Source: Arthrobacter globiformis
GTDB lineage: Bacteria > Actinomycetota > Actinomycetes > Actinomycetales > Micrococcaceae
DNA: 64,000 nt
Direction: 5' to 3'
NCBI RefSeq assembly: GCF_003261175.1
Contig: NZ_QLNP01000067.1
Coordinates: forward strand, 1 to 64,000
Shown here: in pieces, positions 9,369-18,817 of the stretch
Layout: every line of letters starts with the position of its first letter
Numbering within the stretch: the first letter of the stretch is position 1
Notes under the pieces: generated by a model
What the model saw: the letters and a program-made list of their open reading frames with translations, nothing else
What the model was told of the DNA's origin: nothing
Databases searched by the model: none
Made by a program: the position numbers and the translations under genes

Positions 9369-9427
9369 CGGCGGCGGCCGCCCGGCACTCCGGTGGTTTC
9401 CCACCAGGAGCCGGACGGCCGCCGCCG
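9369..9427 (-). terminator. Large composite hairpin terminator of the E2 gene
   Basis: A 17-position stem with one mismatch (9369-9385 with 9411-9427) encloses an inner GGTGG/CCACC hairpin and is followed on the minus strand by a CTTTTC run. It lies 16 nt after the E2 stop codon. Confidence 0.8.
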
Positions 9428-9442
9428 TCGAAAGGCTGGAGC

Positions 9443-11191
9443 CTAGAGTCCCAGGTCCGCTTCGAACGCGCCTTCTTCGAGGCGGGCCTTCAGCGTCTGC
9501 AGGAAGCGACCGGCGTCCGCACCGTCCACCAGGCGGTGGTCGTAGGTGAGGGACAGGTACATCATGGAGCGGATGGCGATCGAGTCGTCACCGTTCTCGT
9601 CCTGGACCACCACGGGGCGCTTGACGATCGCACCGGTGCCCAGGATGCCGACCTGCGGCTGGTTGATGATCGGGGTGTCGAACAGCGCACCCACGGAACC
9701 GATGTTGGTGATGCTGAACGTACCGCCGGACAGTTCGTCCGGGCCGATCTTGCCGTTGCGGGTGCGGTCCGCGACGTCGGCGATCTTGGCGGCCAGGCCG
9801 GCGAGGTTCAGGCTTCCGGCGTCGGAGATGACCGGAACCAGCAGGCCCTTGTCCGTGTCGACGGCGATCGCCAGGTGCTCGGCGTTGTGGTACGTGATTT
9901 CCTGCTTGTCCTCGTCGTACGCAGCGTTGAGCGTAGCGTGCTGCTTGAGGGCTTCGGCCACGGCCTTGGCGATGAAGGGCAGGAAGGTGAGCTTGACGCC
10001 GTTCTGGGCCTGGAACGAGTTCTTGGCCTTCAGGCGCAGCTTGGCCACCTTGGTCATGTCCACTTCGTGCACCTGGGTCAGCTGGGTGGAAACATCCAGT
10101 GACTCACGCATGCGGCGGGCGATGACCTGGCGGATCCTCGGCGCCTTCTTCACAGTGCCGCGCAGCGAGGACGCTGCGGCCGACGGAGCGGCGGAAGCTG
10201 CAGGGGCTGCCTGCGCTGCGGCTGCCGGAGCGGCCTTGGATTCGGCAGCGGCCAGGACGTCCTGCTTGCGGATGCGGCCGCCGACGCCCGTGCCGGAGAC
10301 GGAGGCGATGTCCACGCCGTGCTGGTTGGCGAGCTTGCGGACCAGGGGAGTGACGTAGCCGGACTCTCCGCCCGCGGCCGGGGCGGCCTGCGGTGCGGCT
10401 GCTTCCTGCGGAGCCGGTGCAGCCTGCGGTGCCGGTGCTGGCTCGGGAGCAGGCGCGGGTGCTGCCTGCGGAGCAGGCGCTTCGGCGGGCTTCTCGGCTG
10501 CCGGGGCGGGCTGTTCCGCTGCGGGGGCGGCGGGGGCCTCGGCGGGCTTCTCGGGAGCCGCAGCAGGAGCAGCGGCTCCCGAACCGATGACGGCGAGGAC
10601 GGAGCCAACCTCGGCGGTCTCGTCCTCGTTGACGCGGATTTCCTGCAGCGTGCCGGCCACGGGGGACGGGATCTCGGTGTCTACCTTGTCGGTGGAGACC
10701 TCGAGCAGCGGCTCATCAACTTCAACGGTGTCGCCTATGGCCTTGAGCCAGCGGGTGACGGTGCCTTCGGTGACGCTCTCGCCAAGTGCCGGCAGGGTGA
10801 CCTCGTGGCCTTCGCCGGAGGAGGCGGGGGCTGCTTCCGCGGCAGGTGCTTCCTGGGCGGGTGCTGCTGCGGGTGCCTCTTCGGCCGGTGCTGCTGCAGG
10901 CGCCTCTTCGGCGGGTGCTGCTGCGGGTGCCTCTTCGGCAGCTCCGCCGCCCGAGCCGTCACCGATGCGCACCAGCGGGGCGCCAACTTCAGCGGTCTCA
11001 TCTTCGGCGACGAGGATTTCCTCGATGACGCCGGCGATCGGAGAGGGGATTTCAGTGTCTACTTTGTCGGTGGAAACCTCGAGCAGCGGTTCGTCCACCT
11101 CTACCCGGTCACCTACCTGCTTGAGCCAGCGGGTGACAGTTCCTTCGGTGACGCTCTCACCGAGGGCGGGCAAGTTAACGGATTCAGACAT
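9443..11191 (-). CDS. sucB: Dihydrolipoamide acyltransferase (E2 of 2-oxoacid dehydrogenase)
   Basis: 582 aa. Two N-terminal lipoyl domains each carry the lipoyl-lysine motif [14 protein letters not shown]; they are joined by Ala/Pro/Glu-rich swinging linkers with EEAPAAAPA repeats. A peripheral-subunit-binding domain ([15 protein letters not shown]) and a C-terminal acyltransferase domain with [13 protein letters not shown] follow. The name sucB follows common annotation, but two lipoyl domains and the neighbourhood (pepA, lipB, lipA) match M. tuberculosis DlaT, the pyruvate dehydrogenase E2, so the substrate may be acetyl. AAAGGAG precedes the chosen ATG at 11189-11191. Lies downstream of lpd on the same strand; no E1 gene is present here. 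Confidence 0.93.
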   Translation of the reverse strand: MSESVNLPALGESVTEGTVTRWLKQVGDRVEVDEPLLEVSTDKVDTEIPSPIAGVIEEILVAEDETAEVGAPLVRIGDGSGGGAAEEAPAAAPAEEAPAAAPAEEAPAAAPAQEAPAAEAAPASSGEGHEVTLPALGESVTEGTVTRWLKAIGDTVEVDEPLLEVSTDKVDTEIPSPVAGTLQEIRVNEDETAEVGSVLAVIGSGAAAPAAAPEKPAEAPAAPAAEQPAPAAEKPAEAPAPQAAPAPAPEPAPAPQAAPAPQEAAAPQAAPAAGGESGYVTPLVRKLANQHGVDIASVSGTGVGGRIRKQDVLAAAESKAAPAAAAQAAPAASAAPSAAASSLRGTVKKAPRIRQVIARRMRESLDVSTQLTQVHEVDMTKVAKLRLKAKNSFQAQNGVKLTFLPFIAKAVAEALKQHATLNAAYDEDKQEITYHNAEHLAIAVDTDKGLLVPVISDAGSLNLAGLAAKIADVADRTRNGKIGPDELSGGTFSITNIGSVGALFDTPIINQPQVGILGTGAIVKRPVVVQDENGDDSIAIRSMMYLSLTYDHRLVDGADAGRFLQTLKARLEEGAFEADLGL

Positions 11192-11308
11192 GTCGTCCCC
11201 GTTCTCCTTTATTGATCTAAAGTGCGGATGAATTGCTGCATTGTTCGGGCCCGGTGCACCCTGCTGTTCGAGCCGGTGCACCAGGCCCTTAGTGTCTTGC
11301 GGAACGAA

Positions 11309-12691
11309 TTAGCCGTGGAGGGGCTTGCCGGCCAGCGCCAGGTGCGCCTCGCCCAGGGCTTCGTTCTGGGTCGGGTGGGCGTGGACCAGCTGGGCCACGT
11401 CCTCGGGGTAGGCTTCCCAGTTCACGATCAGCTGGGCTTCGCCGATCTGCTCGCCCATGCGGGCACCGATCATGTGGACGCCGACGACGGGGCCGTCCTT
11501 CTGGCGGACCAGCTTGACGATGCCGCTGGTGCCCAGGATGGAGCTCTTGCCGTTTCCGGCCAGGTTGTACTCCTGGGTTTCCACCTGGTCGTCGCCGAAC
11601 TTGGCCTTGGCGGCCTTCTCGGTGTAGCCGACCGTCGCAATTTCCGGCTCGGAGTAGGTGACCTTGGGGATGTTGACGTCCTCGACGATGACGGGCTTGA
11701 GGCCGGCGATCTCTTCGGCGACGAAGATGCCCTGCTGGTAGCCGCGGTGCGCGAGCTGGACGCCGGGGACAATGTCACCGACGGCGTAAATGTTGCCGAC
11801 GCCGGTGTGCAGGCGCTCGTTGGTGATGACGAAGCCGCGGTCGATGTTCAGGCCGGCCTCTTCGTAGCCGAGGTTGGCCGTGACAGGTCCGCGGCCCACG
11901 GCCACGAGCAGGAGGTCGGCTTCGAAGGTCTTGCCGTCCACAAGGGTGACCTTGACGCCGTCGTTGTTCTGTTCGACGCCCTGGAAGAAGACGCCGGTGG
12001 AGAACTTGATGCCGCGCTTCTTGAAGGCACGCTCAAAGTTCTTGACAATGGTGGCGTCCTCATTCGGGACGAGGGAGGGCAGGCCTTCAACGATCGTTAC
12101 GTCAACGCCGAAGGACTTCCATACCGAGGCGAACTCGACGCCGATCACGCCGCCGCCCAGGATGATTGCGCTCTTGGGGATGTAGTCCATGGTGAGGGCT
12201 TCGTCGGAGGTGATGACCTTGCCGCCGATTTCCAGGCCCGGCAGGGAGCGGGAGTAGGATCCCGTGGCGAGAACGATGTTCTTGCCCTTGTAGGCCGTGC
12301 CGTTCACGACGACGGTGTCGGTGCCCTGCAGCTTGCCTTCACCCTCGATGACGGTGATGCCCTTGGACTTGATCAGGCCCTGCAGGCCCTTGTACTTGCC
12401 GGCGATGATGCCGTCTTTGTAGGCGTTGACAGCAGTGATGTCGATGCTGTCCAGGGTGACGTTCACACCGTACTTGGCGGAGTCGCGGGCGTGGTCTGCC
12501 AGTTCGGCCGAGTGCAGCAGCGCCTTGGTGGGGATGCAGCCGTTGTGGAGGCAGGTACCGCCGAGCTTGCCCTTCTCCACGAGGCCAACGGTGAAGCCAA
12601 GCTGAACGGCCCGGAGAGCCGTGGCGTACCCGCCGCTGCCACCACCGAGTACCAGGATGTCGAATTCTTGCGCAGTTGCCTGATCGGCCAC
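11309..12691 (-). CDS. lpdA: Dihydrolipoyl dehydrogenase (E3)
   Basis: 460 aa FAD flavoprotein that reoxidises dihydrolipoyl groups with NAD+. Seen: FAD-binding GGGSGGYATALRA, redox-active disulfide GGTCLHNGCIPTK, NAD-binding GGGVIGVEFAS, second FAD motif YAVGDI and the C-terminal His-Glu pair in HAHPTQNEALGE. GTG start with GAGGGAG upstream. A CATAAT -10-like element lies farther upstream near 12768. It is followed after a 117-nt gap by the E2 gene, its physical partner. Confidence 0.96.
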   Translation of the reverse strand: MADQATAQEFDILVLGGGSGGYATALRAVQLGFTVGLVEKGKLGGTCLHNGCIPTKALLHSAELADHARDSAKYGVNVTLDSIDITAVNAYKDGIIAGKYKGLQGLIKSKGITVIEGEGKLQGTDTVVVNGTAYKGKNIVLATGSYSRSLPGLEIGGKVITSDEALTMDYIPKSAIILGGGVIGVEFASVWKSFGVDVTIVEGLPSLVPNEDATIVKNFERAFKKRGIKFSTGVFFQGVEQNNDGVKVTLVDGKTFEADLLLVAVGRGPVTANLGYEEAGLNIDRGFVITNERLHTGVGNIYAVGDIVPGVQLAHRGYQQGIFVAEEIAGLKPVIVEDVNIPKVTYSEPEIATVGYTEKAAKAKFGDDQVETQEYNLAGNGKSSILGTSGIVKLVRQKDGPVVGVHMIGARMGEQIGEAQLIVNWEAYPEDVAQLVHAHPTQNEALGEAHLALAGKPLHG

Positions 12692-12878
12692 TTAGACGCT
12701 CCCTCGCGTGAACGATGACACGAGAGTACGCATCATCTGGTCTTGGAAATTGCTCTGCCGTGATTATGCCAGCAGGCCATTTCCCTTTCATTTGTGACTA
12801 CCGTGGTTCACCTTAGCGAACCACTTATCCATGCTCCACCTTGCCGGTGCTTTTGTGGAGCGCTTGTGTCGAGTGTCA

Positions 12879-12920
12879 CGCGGCTGTGTGGCGAGCGGAT
12901 CGCGCTGCCACACAGCCGCG
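12879..12920 (-). terminator. Hairpin downstream of pepA
   Basis: Perfect 14-bp stem (12879-12892 with 12907-12920), 14-nt loop, 27 nt after the pepA stop on the minus strand. No T-run follows, so termination is uncertain. The rest of the 12692-12947 gap holds the lpd promoter region and no gene that I can support. Confidence 0.5.
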
Positions 12921-12947
12921 GCACACCGGCCTGTGTGGGTAATAGAC

Positions 12948-14465
12948 CTAGGCCAGGAGATCCTCGACATAGGCCACCAGGGTGCGCACGGTGCAGCCGG
13001 TGCCCTGCTTCGGCGTGTAACCGTAGGGCGCCCCGTTGTTGAACGACGGTCCGGCGATGTCGATGTGCGCCCACGGGATGGTCTGGCCGCCCTTGTCCTT
13101 GCCGACGAACTCGCGCAGGAACACGGCCGCTGTCATCATGCCGCCGTGGCGCTCACCGATGTTGGCGATGTCCGCCACCTGGGAGTCGAGGCTCGGCCGC
13201 AGCTCGTCCGGCAGGGGCATCGGCCACACGAGCTCGCCGGCCCTGTCCGCGGCGGCCTTTAGCGGGCCGGTCACGCTGTCCGCGCCCATGATGCCGGCGG
13301 TGCGGTTCCCGAGCGCGATCAGTTGGGCGCCGGTGAGGGTGGCAACGTCGATGATGGCGTCCGGGTATTCCTGGCTTGCCGCGACGATGCCGTCGGCCAT
13401 CACCAGCCGGCCTTCGGCGTCGGTGTTCAGCACTTCCACCGTCTTGCCACCGAACATGGTCAGCACGTCGGCGGGACGGGAGGCGGCGCCGGAGGGCATG
13501 TTCTCGGCAATGCACAGCCATGCGGTTGCCTTGACGGGCAGCCCCAGGCCCGCGATGGCCAGCACCGTGTTAAGCACGACGGCGGCTCCCGCCATGTCGC
13601 TCTTCATGTCACCCATGCCGAGGGCCGGCTTGATGGAAATGCCGCCGGTGTCGAAGGTGATCCCCTTGCCGACCAGTGCGATTTTCCGGGTGGCCTTGGC
13701 GGGGGAGTACTCCACCTTGACGAGCCGGGGCTGCCGGGCGGAGCCTTTGCCGACGCCCATGATGCCGCCGAAGCCCTCCTTCTCCAGGCGCTTTTCGTCC
13801 CAGACCGTGACCTTGACGGGCAGTCCCTTGGACAGTTCCTTGGCGGCGTCGGCGAACGACTCGGGGTAAAGGTGGCTCGGCGGCTGGTTCACGAGCGAGC
13901 GCGTGGCGTTGACGGCCTTGCCCAGCAGGCGGGCACGGTCAAGTGCGGCGTTCAGGTCCTTGTCGCCGGCCAGTTCAGTGAAGATGGCGACGTTGGCCAC
14001 GGGGTCCTTGAGGCCGTCCTTGGACGAACGGAACTCGGTGAAGGAGTACGCGCCCAGCGCGGCACCCTCGGCGATGGCGGCAACATCGGCGATATTCGCC
14101 GTCGGGAAGGCCAGCGTGACCGAGGACAGGCCGGCAAGCTGACGGACTGCGGAGCCGGCGGCGCGGCGCAGCGCCTCGCCTGAAACCTTTCCTCCGGCGT
14201 CGACCTTGCCGACGCCTGCCAGGACAAGGATTCCGGAGCCCGTTTCCGGAAGGCCGGGAAGGCGGACCGCCTGGTCCGGAGCGCCGGTGATGCCGAGGAC
14301 CTTCAGGGAGTCGGCCAATGCCTCGACGGACTTCGCAGTCAACGGGTTCTCCAGCAGGAACGGACCGTGCGTGCCCTGTCCGACGCCGATGACCACTGCG
14401 TCGCTTGCCGCCTTCTTCACGTCCCTTGCAATGGCACTAAGGTTGACTTCAGTATTCTTGACCAC
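12948..14465 (-). CDS. pepA: Leucyl aminopeptidase, M17 family
   Basis: 505 aa two-metal cytosolic aminopeptidase. The C-terminal catalytic domain contains the metal and active-site motifs GKGITFDTGGISIKP, KSDMAGAAVV and NTDAEGRLVMADG. GTG start with GAGGA 9 nt upstream. Probably completes peptide recycling; its place beside lpd and E2 matches the pepB-dlaT neighbourhood of mycobacteria. Divergent from the PAC2-family gene. Confidence 0.95.
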   Translation of the reverse strand: MVKNTEVNLSAIARDVKKAASDAVVIGVGQGTHGPFLLENPLTAKSVEALADSLKVLGITGAPDQAVRLPGLPETGSGILVLAGVGKVDAGGKVSGEALRRAAGSAVRQLAGLSSVTLAFPTANIADVAAIAEGAALGAYSFTEFRSSKDGLKDPVANVAIFTELAGDKDLNAALDRARLLGKAVNATRSLVNQPPSHLYPESFADAAKELSKGLPVKVTVWDEKRLEKEGFGGIMGVGKGSARQPRLVKVEYSPAKATRKIALVGKGITFDTGGISIKPALGMGDMKSDMAGAAVVLNTVLAIAGLGLPVKATAWLCIAENMPSGAASRPADVLTMFGGKTVEVLNTDAEGRLVMADGIVAASQEYPDAIIDVATLTGAQLIALGNRTAGIMGADSVTGPLKAAADRAGELVWPMPLPDELRPSLDSQVADIANIGERHGGMMTAAVFLREFVGKDKGGQTIPWAHIDIAGPSFNNGAPYGYTPKQGTGCTVRTLVAYVEDLLA

Positions 14466-14671
14466 GAGGATCGGTCCTCAATTCTCTGTGATTGTTCGGG
14501 CAGGGAGCGCAGGCAAAAGGAGCCAATTCCGATCGTAGTCTCTCGTGCCGCAACTGCGGGGAAGCGCCGGGAGCCGGGCCGGTTGAGAGCCGCGCCACAG
14601 CGCGCCGAGGAATGACGCCGCTCTGCCGGGCGTTATGCAGATTAACTCCCTGACCACGAAAGGAACTCACC

Positions 14672-15610
14672 GTGTTTGAAAGGATTTCCGGCTCGCTGCT
14701 GGACCCCGACGCGCTCTATGCCAAGAACATTGGGCTGTTCCATAACCCTGAGCTCCGCGGGCTGAACCTGGTGATGGGCTTCACCGGTTTCGCCGATGCC
14801 GGCCACGTGGTCCGGCAGATCACGGACGAATTGCTGGACACGCTCGACTCCGAACGTGTGGCCGTGTTCGACGCGGACCAGCTGATGGATTACCGGTCCC
14901 GGCGCCCGCATGTGAGCTTTGTCGAGGACCATCTGCAGGACTACCAGCCGCCCACCCTGGCCCTGTACAGGCTGGTTGACGGGCTGGGCAAGCCCTTCCT
15001 GTTCCTCGCCGGTTTCGAGCCGGATCTGCAGTGGGAACGCTTTGCCCGCGCCGTGGTGCAGATCGTCGAGGCACTGGACGTCAACCTGGTGACCTGGATC
15101 CACTCGATTCCCATGCCCGTGCCCCACACCCGTCCGGTGGGGGTGACAGTGCACGGCAACCGGCCCGAACTCATTGAAGGCATCTCCTCCTGGAAGCCGA
15201 CCGTTGAAGTGCCGGCCGCCGTCGGGCATGTCCTGGAACTCCGCCTGGCCGACGCCGGCCGCAATGTTGCGGGGTACGTCATCCACGTGCCGCACTACCT
15301 GGCCGAGGCGGAGTACCCCACCGCTGCTGTGGCCGGGCTGGAATACCTGGGGGCCGCCACCTCGCTGATGCTGCCGACGGACAGGCTGCGCGAGTCCGGC
15401 CGTGAAGTGGGCCGGCAGATTGCCGAGCAGATCGAGGCCTCGGAGGAAGTCCAGCAGGTGGTGGCCCGGCTCGAGGCCCGCTACGACGAAAAGGCCGAGG
15501 GCACGGTGCGCCGGTCCCTGCTCGCGAACGAGAACGATGAACTGCCCGACGGCGATGCCTTGGGCGCGGCCGTGGAGGCCTACCTCGCCCGGGAGAATCC
15601 CGGGACGTAA
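14672..15610 (+). CDS. PAC2 family protein (proteasome-assembly-chaperone-like)
   Basis: 312 aa. The pattern NLVMGFTGFADAGHVV, the conserved AVFDADQLMDYRSRRP segment and HVPHYLAEAEYP identify the actinobacterial PAC2 (DUF) family, related in fold to eukaryotic proteasome assembly chaperone 2. Its biochemical role is not established. GTG start with GAAAGGA upstream. Intergenic 14466-14671 shows no additional gene. Confidence 0.85.
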   Translation: MFERISGSLLDPDALYAKNIGLFHNPELRGLNLVMGFTGFADAGHVVRQITDELLDTLDSERVAVFDADQLMDYRSRRPHVSFVEDHLQDYQPPTLALYRLVDGLGKPFLFLAGFEPDLQWERFARAVVQIVEALDVNLVTWIHSIPMPVPHTRPVGVTVHGNRPELIEGISSWKPTVEVPAAVGHVLELRLADAGRNVAGYVIHVPHYLAEAEYPTAAVAGLEYLGAATSLMLPTDRLRESGREVGRQIAEQIEASEEVQQVVARLEARYDEKAEGTVRRSLLANENDELPDGDALGAAVEAYLARENPGT

Positions 15611-15691
15611 GCCCCGTCACGGGTAGGCATAAGACTCGTCACTGCAGGACCAAAACCGGGTGCATTAAATAGTATTTTTGTTCGCGCTGAG

Positions 15692-15697
15692 GATAAT
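15692..15697 (+). promoter_or_regulatory. -10 element of leaderless MFS permease mRNA
   Basis: GATAAT ends exactly 6 nt before the GTG at 15704. The short AT-rich stretch upstream is unusual for this GC-rich window. Confidence 0.65.
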
Positions 15698-15703
15698 AAA
15701 AGG

Positions 15704-17044
15704 GTGACTGCACCCCGCGCCTGGCTCATCTGGTCCATCGGCATCTTCTCGTACCTCGTGGCTGTAACGCAGCGTACGTCGTTCGGTGTGGTCGGGCTGG
15801 AGGCCACCGAGAGGTTCCACGCCAGCGCCTCGGCCATCTCCTTTTTCACGGTGCTGCAGCTGCTGGTGTACGCCGGCTTACAGATCCCGGTGGGCGTGCT
15901 GGTGGACAGGTTAGGCTCCCGCGCCATGATCGCCGGGGGCGCCCTGCTGATGGGCCTGGGACAGCTGCAGCTGGCGTTTGCGGACAGCGTCCCGGCAGGT
16001 GTGCTGGGCCGCGTGCTCGTGGGTGCCGGCGACGCCATGACCTTCATCTCCGTCATCCGGCTGATTCCGCTGTGGTTCGCGCCCGCCCGGGTTCCGCTGC
16101 TGACCCAGCTGACCGGCATGTCCGGCCAGCTCGGCCAGCTGCTGAGCGTGGTGCCGTTCGCCTTCGTCCTGCACACCGCGGGCTGGACCCCGGCGTTCCT
16201 TGCACTGGCCGGATTCTCCGGTGTCGCCGTCGTGCTGGTGGTCCTGATGCTGCAGGACGTGCCGCCCGGCACGCCCAAGCAGGACGCTGCCAAGGGGCTG
16301 CGCGCCACGGGCGTTTCCCTGTCGCGCGCGTGGAAGCAGCCGGGAACGCGGCTGGGAATGTGGAGCCACTTCACCATCCAGTTCAGCGGCACCGTATTCG
16401 CGATGACCTGGGGTTACCCGTTCCTGATTTCGGCGCAGGGGCTCGACGCCGGCACCGTCGCCTCGCTCATGTCCCTCTACGTGGCAGGCGCCATCGGCGC
16501 CGGGCCGCTGATCGGACGCTTCGTTGCGCGGCACCCCCTCCGGCGCTCCACGATGGTCCTCCTCCTCGTTGCTGCCACCGCGGCAGCCTGGGCAGCCGTG
16601 CTGCTGTATCCCGGCCGCTCACCGCTTTGGCTGCTGGCGGTCCTCATCGTGGTGCTGGCCATCGGCGGCCCGGGTTCCATGATCGGCTTCGACTTCGCCC
16701 GCACGTTTAACCCGGCCCACCGGATCGGGACCGCCACGGGCATCGTCAACGTCGGCGGCTTCTTCGCGGCGCTGATGGCCATCTACCTGATCGGCGCCGT
16801 CCTGGACATCCTCAACTCGACGGGCTTTTCCCGCGGGGAGCTCTACGGACTGGAGCCGTTCCGCATCGCGCTCTGCGTTCACTTCCTGATCCTCGGCGTT
16901 GGCTCCGTCGCCATGCTGGTGGTCCGGCGCAAGGTCCGCAGGCAAATGGCGGCCCAGGGCGTGGTGGTGCCTCCGCTGTTGCAGGCAATGGCCCAGCAGC
17001 GCAGAGCGCGGATTGCCCGCCGCAGGACTCCTTTCCGCGATTAG
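15704..17044 (+). CDS. MFS transporter
   Basis: 446 aa with 12 predicted membrane helices and the MFS loop 2-3 signature GVLVDRLGSRAMIAGG. The second half shows GPLIGRFVARHP at the equivalent loop. The N-terminal APRAWLIWSIGIFSYLVAVTQRTSFGV is typical of an uncharacterised actinobacterial MFS branch near the nitrate and sugar-phosphate antiporter groups. Substrate unknown. The start GTG is set by the leaderless promoter. Confidence 0.85.
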   Translation: MTAPRAWLIWSIGIFSYLVAVTQRTSFGVVGLEATERFHASASAISFFTVLQLLVYAGLQIPVGVLVDRLGSRAMIAGGALLMGLGQLQLAFADSVPAGVLGRVLVGAGDAMTFISVIRLIPLWFAPARVPLLTQLTGMSGQLGQLLSVVPFAFVLHTAGWTPAFLALAGFSGVAVVLVVLMLQDVPPGTPKQDAAKGLRATGVSLSRAWKQPGTRLGMWSHFTIQFSGTVFAMTWGYPFLISAQGLDAGTVASLMSLYVAGAIGAGPLIGRFVARHPLRRSTMVLLLVAATAAAWAAVLLYPGRSPLWLLAVLIVVLAIGGPGSMIGFDFARTFNPAHRIGTATGIVNVGGFFAALMAIYLIGAVLDILNSTGFSRGELYGLEPFRIALCVHFLILGVGSVAMLVVRRKVRRQMAAQGVVVPPLLQAMAQQRRARIARRRTPFRD

Positions 17045-17125
17045 GTTTTGTTCCTGCTGTCTCCGTTGTCCACATACGGAATCTTCCTGTCGCACCGGCC
17101 GTGACCGCCGTCGGAAGCTGTTTCC

Positions 17126-18508
17126 ATGACAGCACCCGAGCACCTCATTATCAGCGGACCCGAAGACATTCTTGGCTACATCCCGCACAGCCTTGGCTAC
17201 TGGCCGTCGCAGAGCCTCGTGGCCATGACCATGCAGGGCAAGCGCCTCGTAGCGACGCTTCGGGTCGACCTCCCGGAGGACTGTGGACGCCGCGGCCGGG
17301 AGGGATTCGCCAGGACTGTGGCGGAGTACCTTCTGGCGGACAAGGAAGCCGACGGCACGCTGCTGGTCTTCTTTGACGACGGTCTTGGCGACGGCGGTTT
17401 TGGCGACAGCTTTGGCGACGACGGCTTTTTCGACGACGGCAGGGAAGGTGCGGCGGCGTTGTCCTTCCGGCCCTTACTGGCCGATCTGGAATGCGCGCTC
17501 GGCCTGGCCGGCATGCCGGTGCGGGATGCCTGGCGCGTCGGCAACGAGTACTGGCGCAACATCTACTGCACTGACAGCAGCTGCTGCCCACCGCCAGGCC
17601 GGCCTATCGCCGAGATCCGGGACAGCAGGCTCAATGCCGAAATGGTGTATCTGGGCAGCAGCGTCGGCGCCCCTCCCGGTACTCCTTCGCCCGGCGCAAC
17701 GGACATTCCGGCAGCGGACGACGCCGTTGTCATGGCAACTGAAAGCGAGTGGACTCTGGCTCTGGCCGGGAAGGGGAACCAACGGGCCCAGTTCGACGCG
17801 GTCCTCGATGCCTGGGCAGCTGCGCTGGAAGCCCTTTCGCCTGAAGCCGTCCCGGGGGGAGGCGTCCCCGGGGGATCGGCGCTGCTTGCCGCCCGTTCAC
17901 TCCCAGGCGTTCCAGACGGCGGGCTTGAACCGGAACTCGCAGGCTTCCTGCGCGCGTCCCTCCGTGTTCCGGCCTGGCGCGACGCCGTCCTGGTCATGGC
18001 TGCCGCGGGGCGCCCCGCAGCGGCCGCAGGTGCGGAGGCCTTTGGGATTTTCTCCGCGGGGGAGGGATTGCCTGTGTCCTGCCCGCCGCTGCCGGAACCG
18101 CAAGCGACTGCGAGCTGCCCCGAACAAGGGCAGGCACCAAGCAACCCCAACCAGCCGGCGGCCTCCAGCTGCGGCCCGGATGCCCTGCCCGGCTATGGCG
18201 AAGTCCTGTTGGGCCTGAGTCCACCCGTGCCGGACTGGGACACGCTGAATCGCCTGGAGGGCCTGATGGTGGAGCTCTCGTGCGGCGGGGGTGAGGCAAA
18301 GGCGGCGGCACTAACGGCCGCCGGCTGGATCGAATGGTGCCGCGGGAAGGGTTCCTTCGCGCACGCATCATTGACCCGGGCTCTGGAAGCCAGCCCGGGA
18401 TACCGGTTGGCCGAGCTGTTGTCCGAGGTGGTCCGGCGTGGAACGATCTGCGGCTGGGCGGGGCGCCGTGAAGCCGCATGGCAGAAATTCGGATCGGACG
18501 CTGCGTAG
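17126..18508 (+). CDS. DUF4192 domain-containing protein
   Basis: 460 aa, recognised from its N-terminus LIISGPEDILGYIPHSLGYWPSQSLVA and the C-terminal SFAHASLTRALEASPGYRLAELL. Known only from actinobacteria and uncharacterised. A Gly/Asp/Phe repeat tract (GDDGLGDGGFGDSFGDDGFF) lies around residues 88-108, and a Pro-rich low-complexity stretch near 330-350. Cytosolic by appearance. It sits directly upstream of sigA in the same direction. The stop codon is embedded in a tandem 14-bp repeat. Confidence 0.85.
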   Translation: MTAPEHLIISGPEDILGYIPHSLGYWPSQSLVAMTMQGKRLVATLRVDLPEDCGRRGREGFARTVAEYLLADKEADGTLLVFFDDGLGDGGFGDSFGDDGFFDDGREGAAALSFRPLLADLECALGLAGMPVRDAWRVGNEYWRNIYCTDSSCCPPPGRPIAEIRDSRLNAEMVYLGSSVGAPPGTPSPGATDIPAADDAVVMATESEWTLALAGKGNQRAQFDAVLDAWAAALEALSPEAVPGGGVPGGSALLAARSLPGVPDGGLEPELAGFLRASLRVPAWRDAVLVMAAAGRPAAAAGAEAFGIFSAGEGLPVSCPPLPEPQATASCPEQGQAPSNPNQPAASSCGPDALPGYGEVLLGLSPPVPDWDTLNRLEGLMVELSCGGGEAKAAALTAAGWIEWCRGKGSFAHASLTRALEASPGYRLAELLSEVVRRGTICGWAGRREAAWQKFGSDAA

Positions 18509-18543
18509 AGCAAGGTGACTAGAGCAAGGTGACTAGAGCAAGG
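18506..18543 (+). repeat. 14-bp tandem repeat carrying the DUF4192 stop codon in three frames
   Basis: TAGAGCAAGGTGAC at 18506 and 18520, then TAGAGCAAGG at 18534. The first TAG is the stop codon; the 14-bp period puts successive TAGs in all three frames. Confidence 0.9.
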
Positions 18544-18817
18544 GGCCGGTCGAAGCCGACACGCCCTGCCGGCGGGGTCCATTACGGCCCGATCGGCCCC
18601 TGGCGCGGAAAATCGTGAGACAATGGAGGCCGAGACCCGGTTGGGTCCGTGAATCAATGCTTGCAGTGGCTCCCATTCGGGAACATTGCGGCCGCCCCGG
18701 CAGTTCTACTTAGTGGCCCTGTCGGTCGGATGCATCTGATGTGAATCACGGACTTGACAGGGTCATAGTGGTGTTGCCCGAAGGTGACTCCACAGACCGC
18801 CGCTAGAAAGGTTTTCT
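18544..18817 (+). promoter_or_regulatory. sigA upstream region
   Basis: Gene-free leader and promoter stretch. It contains the SigR-like candidate described separately (18679-18705), a GACAAT hexamer at 18619, and a consensus-like TTGACA at 18754 without a matching -10. AGAAAGG precedes the sigA GTG. No small gene is supported. Confidence 0.5.
18679..18705 (+). promoter_or_regulatory. Candidate SigR/SigH-type promoter of sigA
   Basis: GGGAAC, then exactly 18 nt after GGAAC, GTT. This matches the published thiol-stress ECF sigma consensus GGAAY-N18-GTT of Streptomyces SigR and mycobacterial SigH. The expected start near 18713 would give a leader of about 105 nt. Confidence 0.45.

Noticed and set aside
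18754-18759. TTGACA as the -35 of the sigA promoter
   Set aside because: No acceptable -10 lies 16-18 bp downstream (CCCGAA is found at 17).
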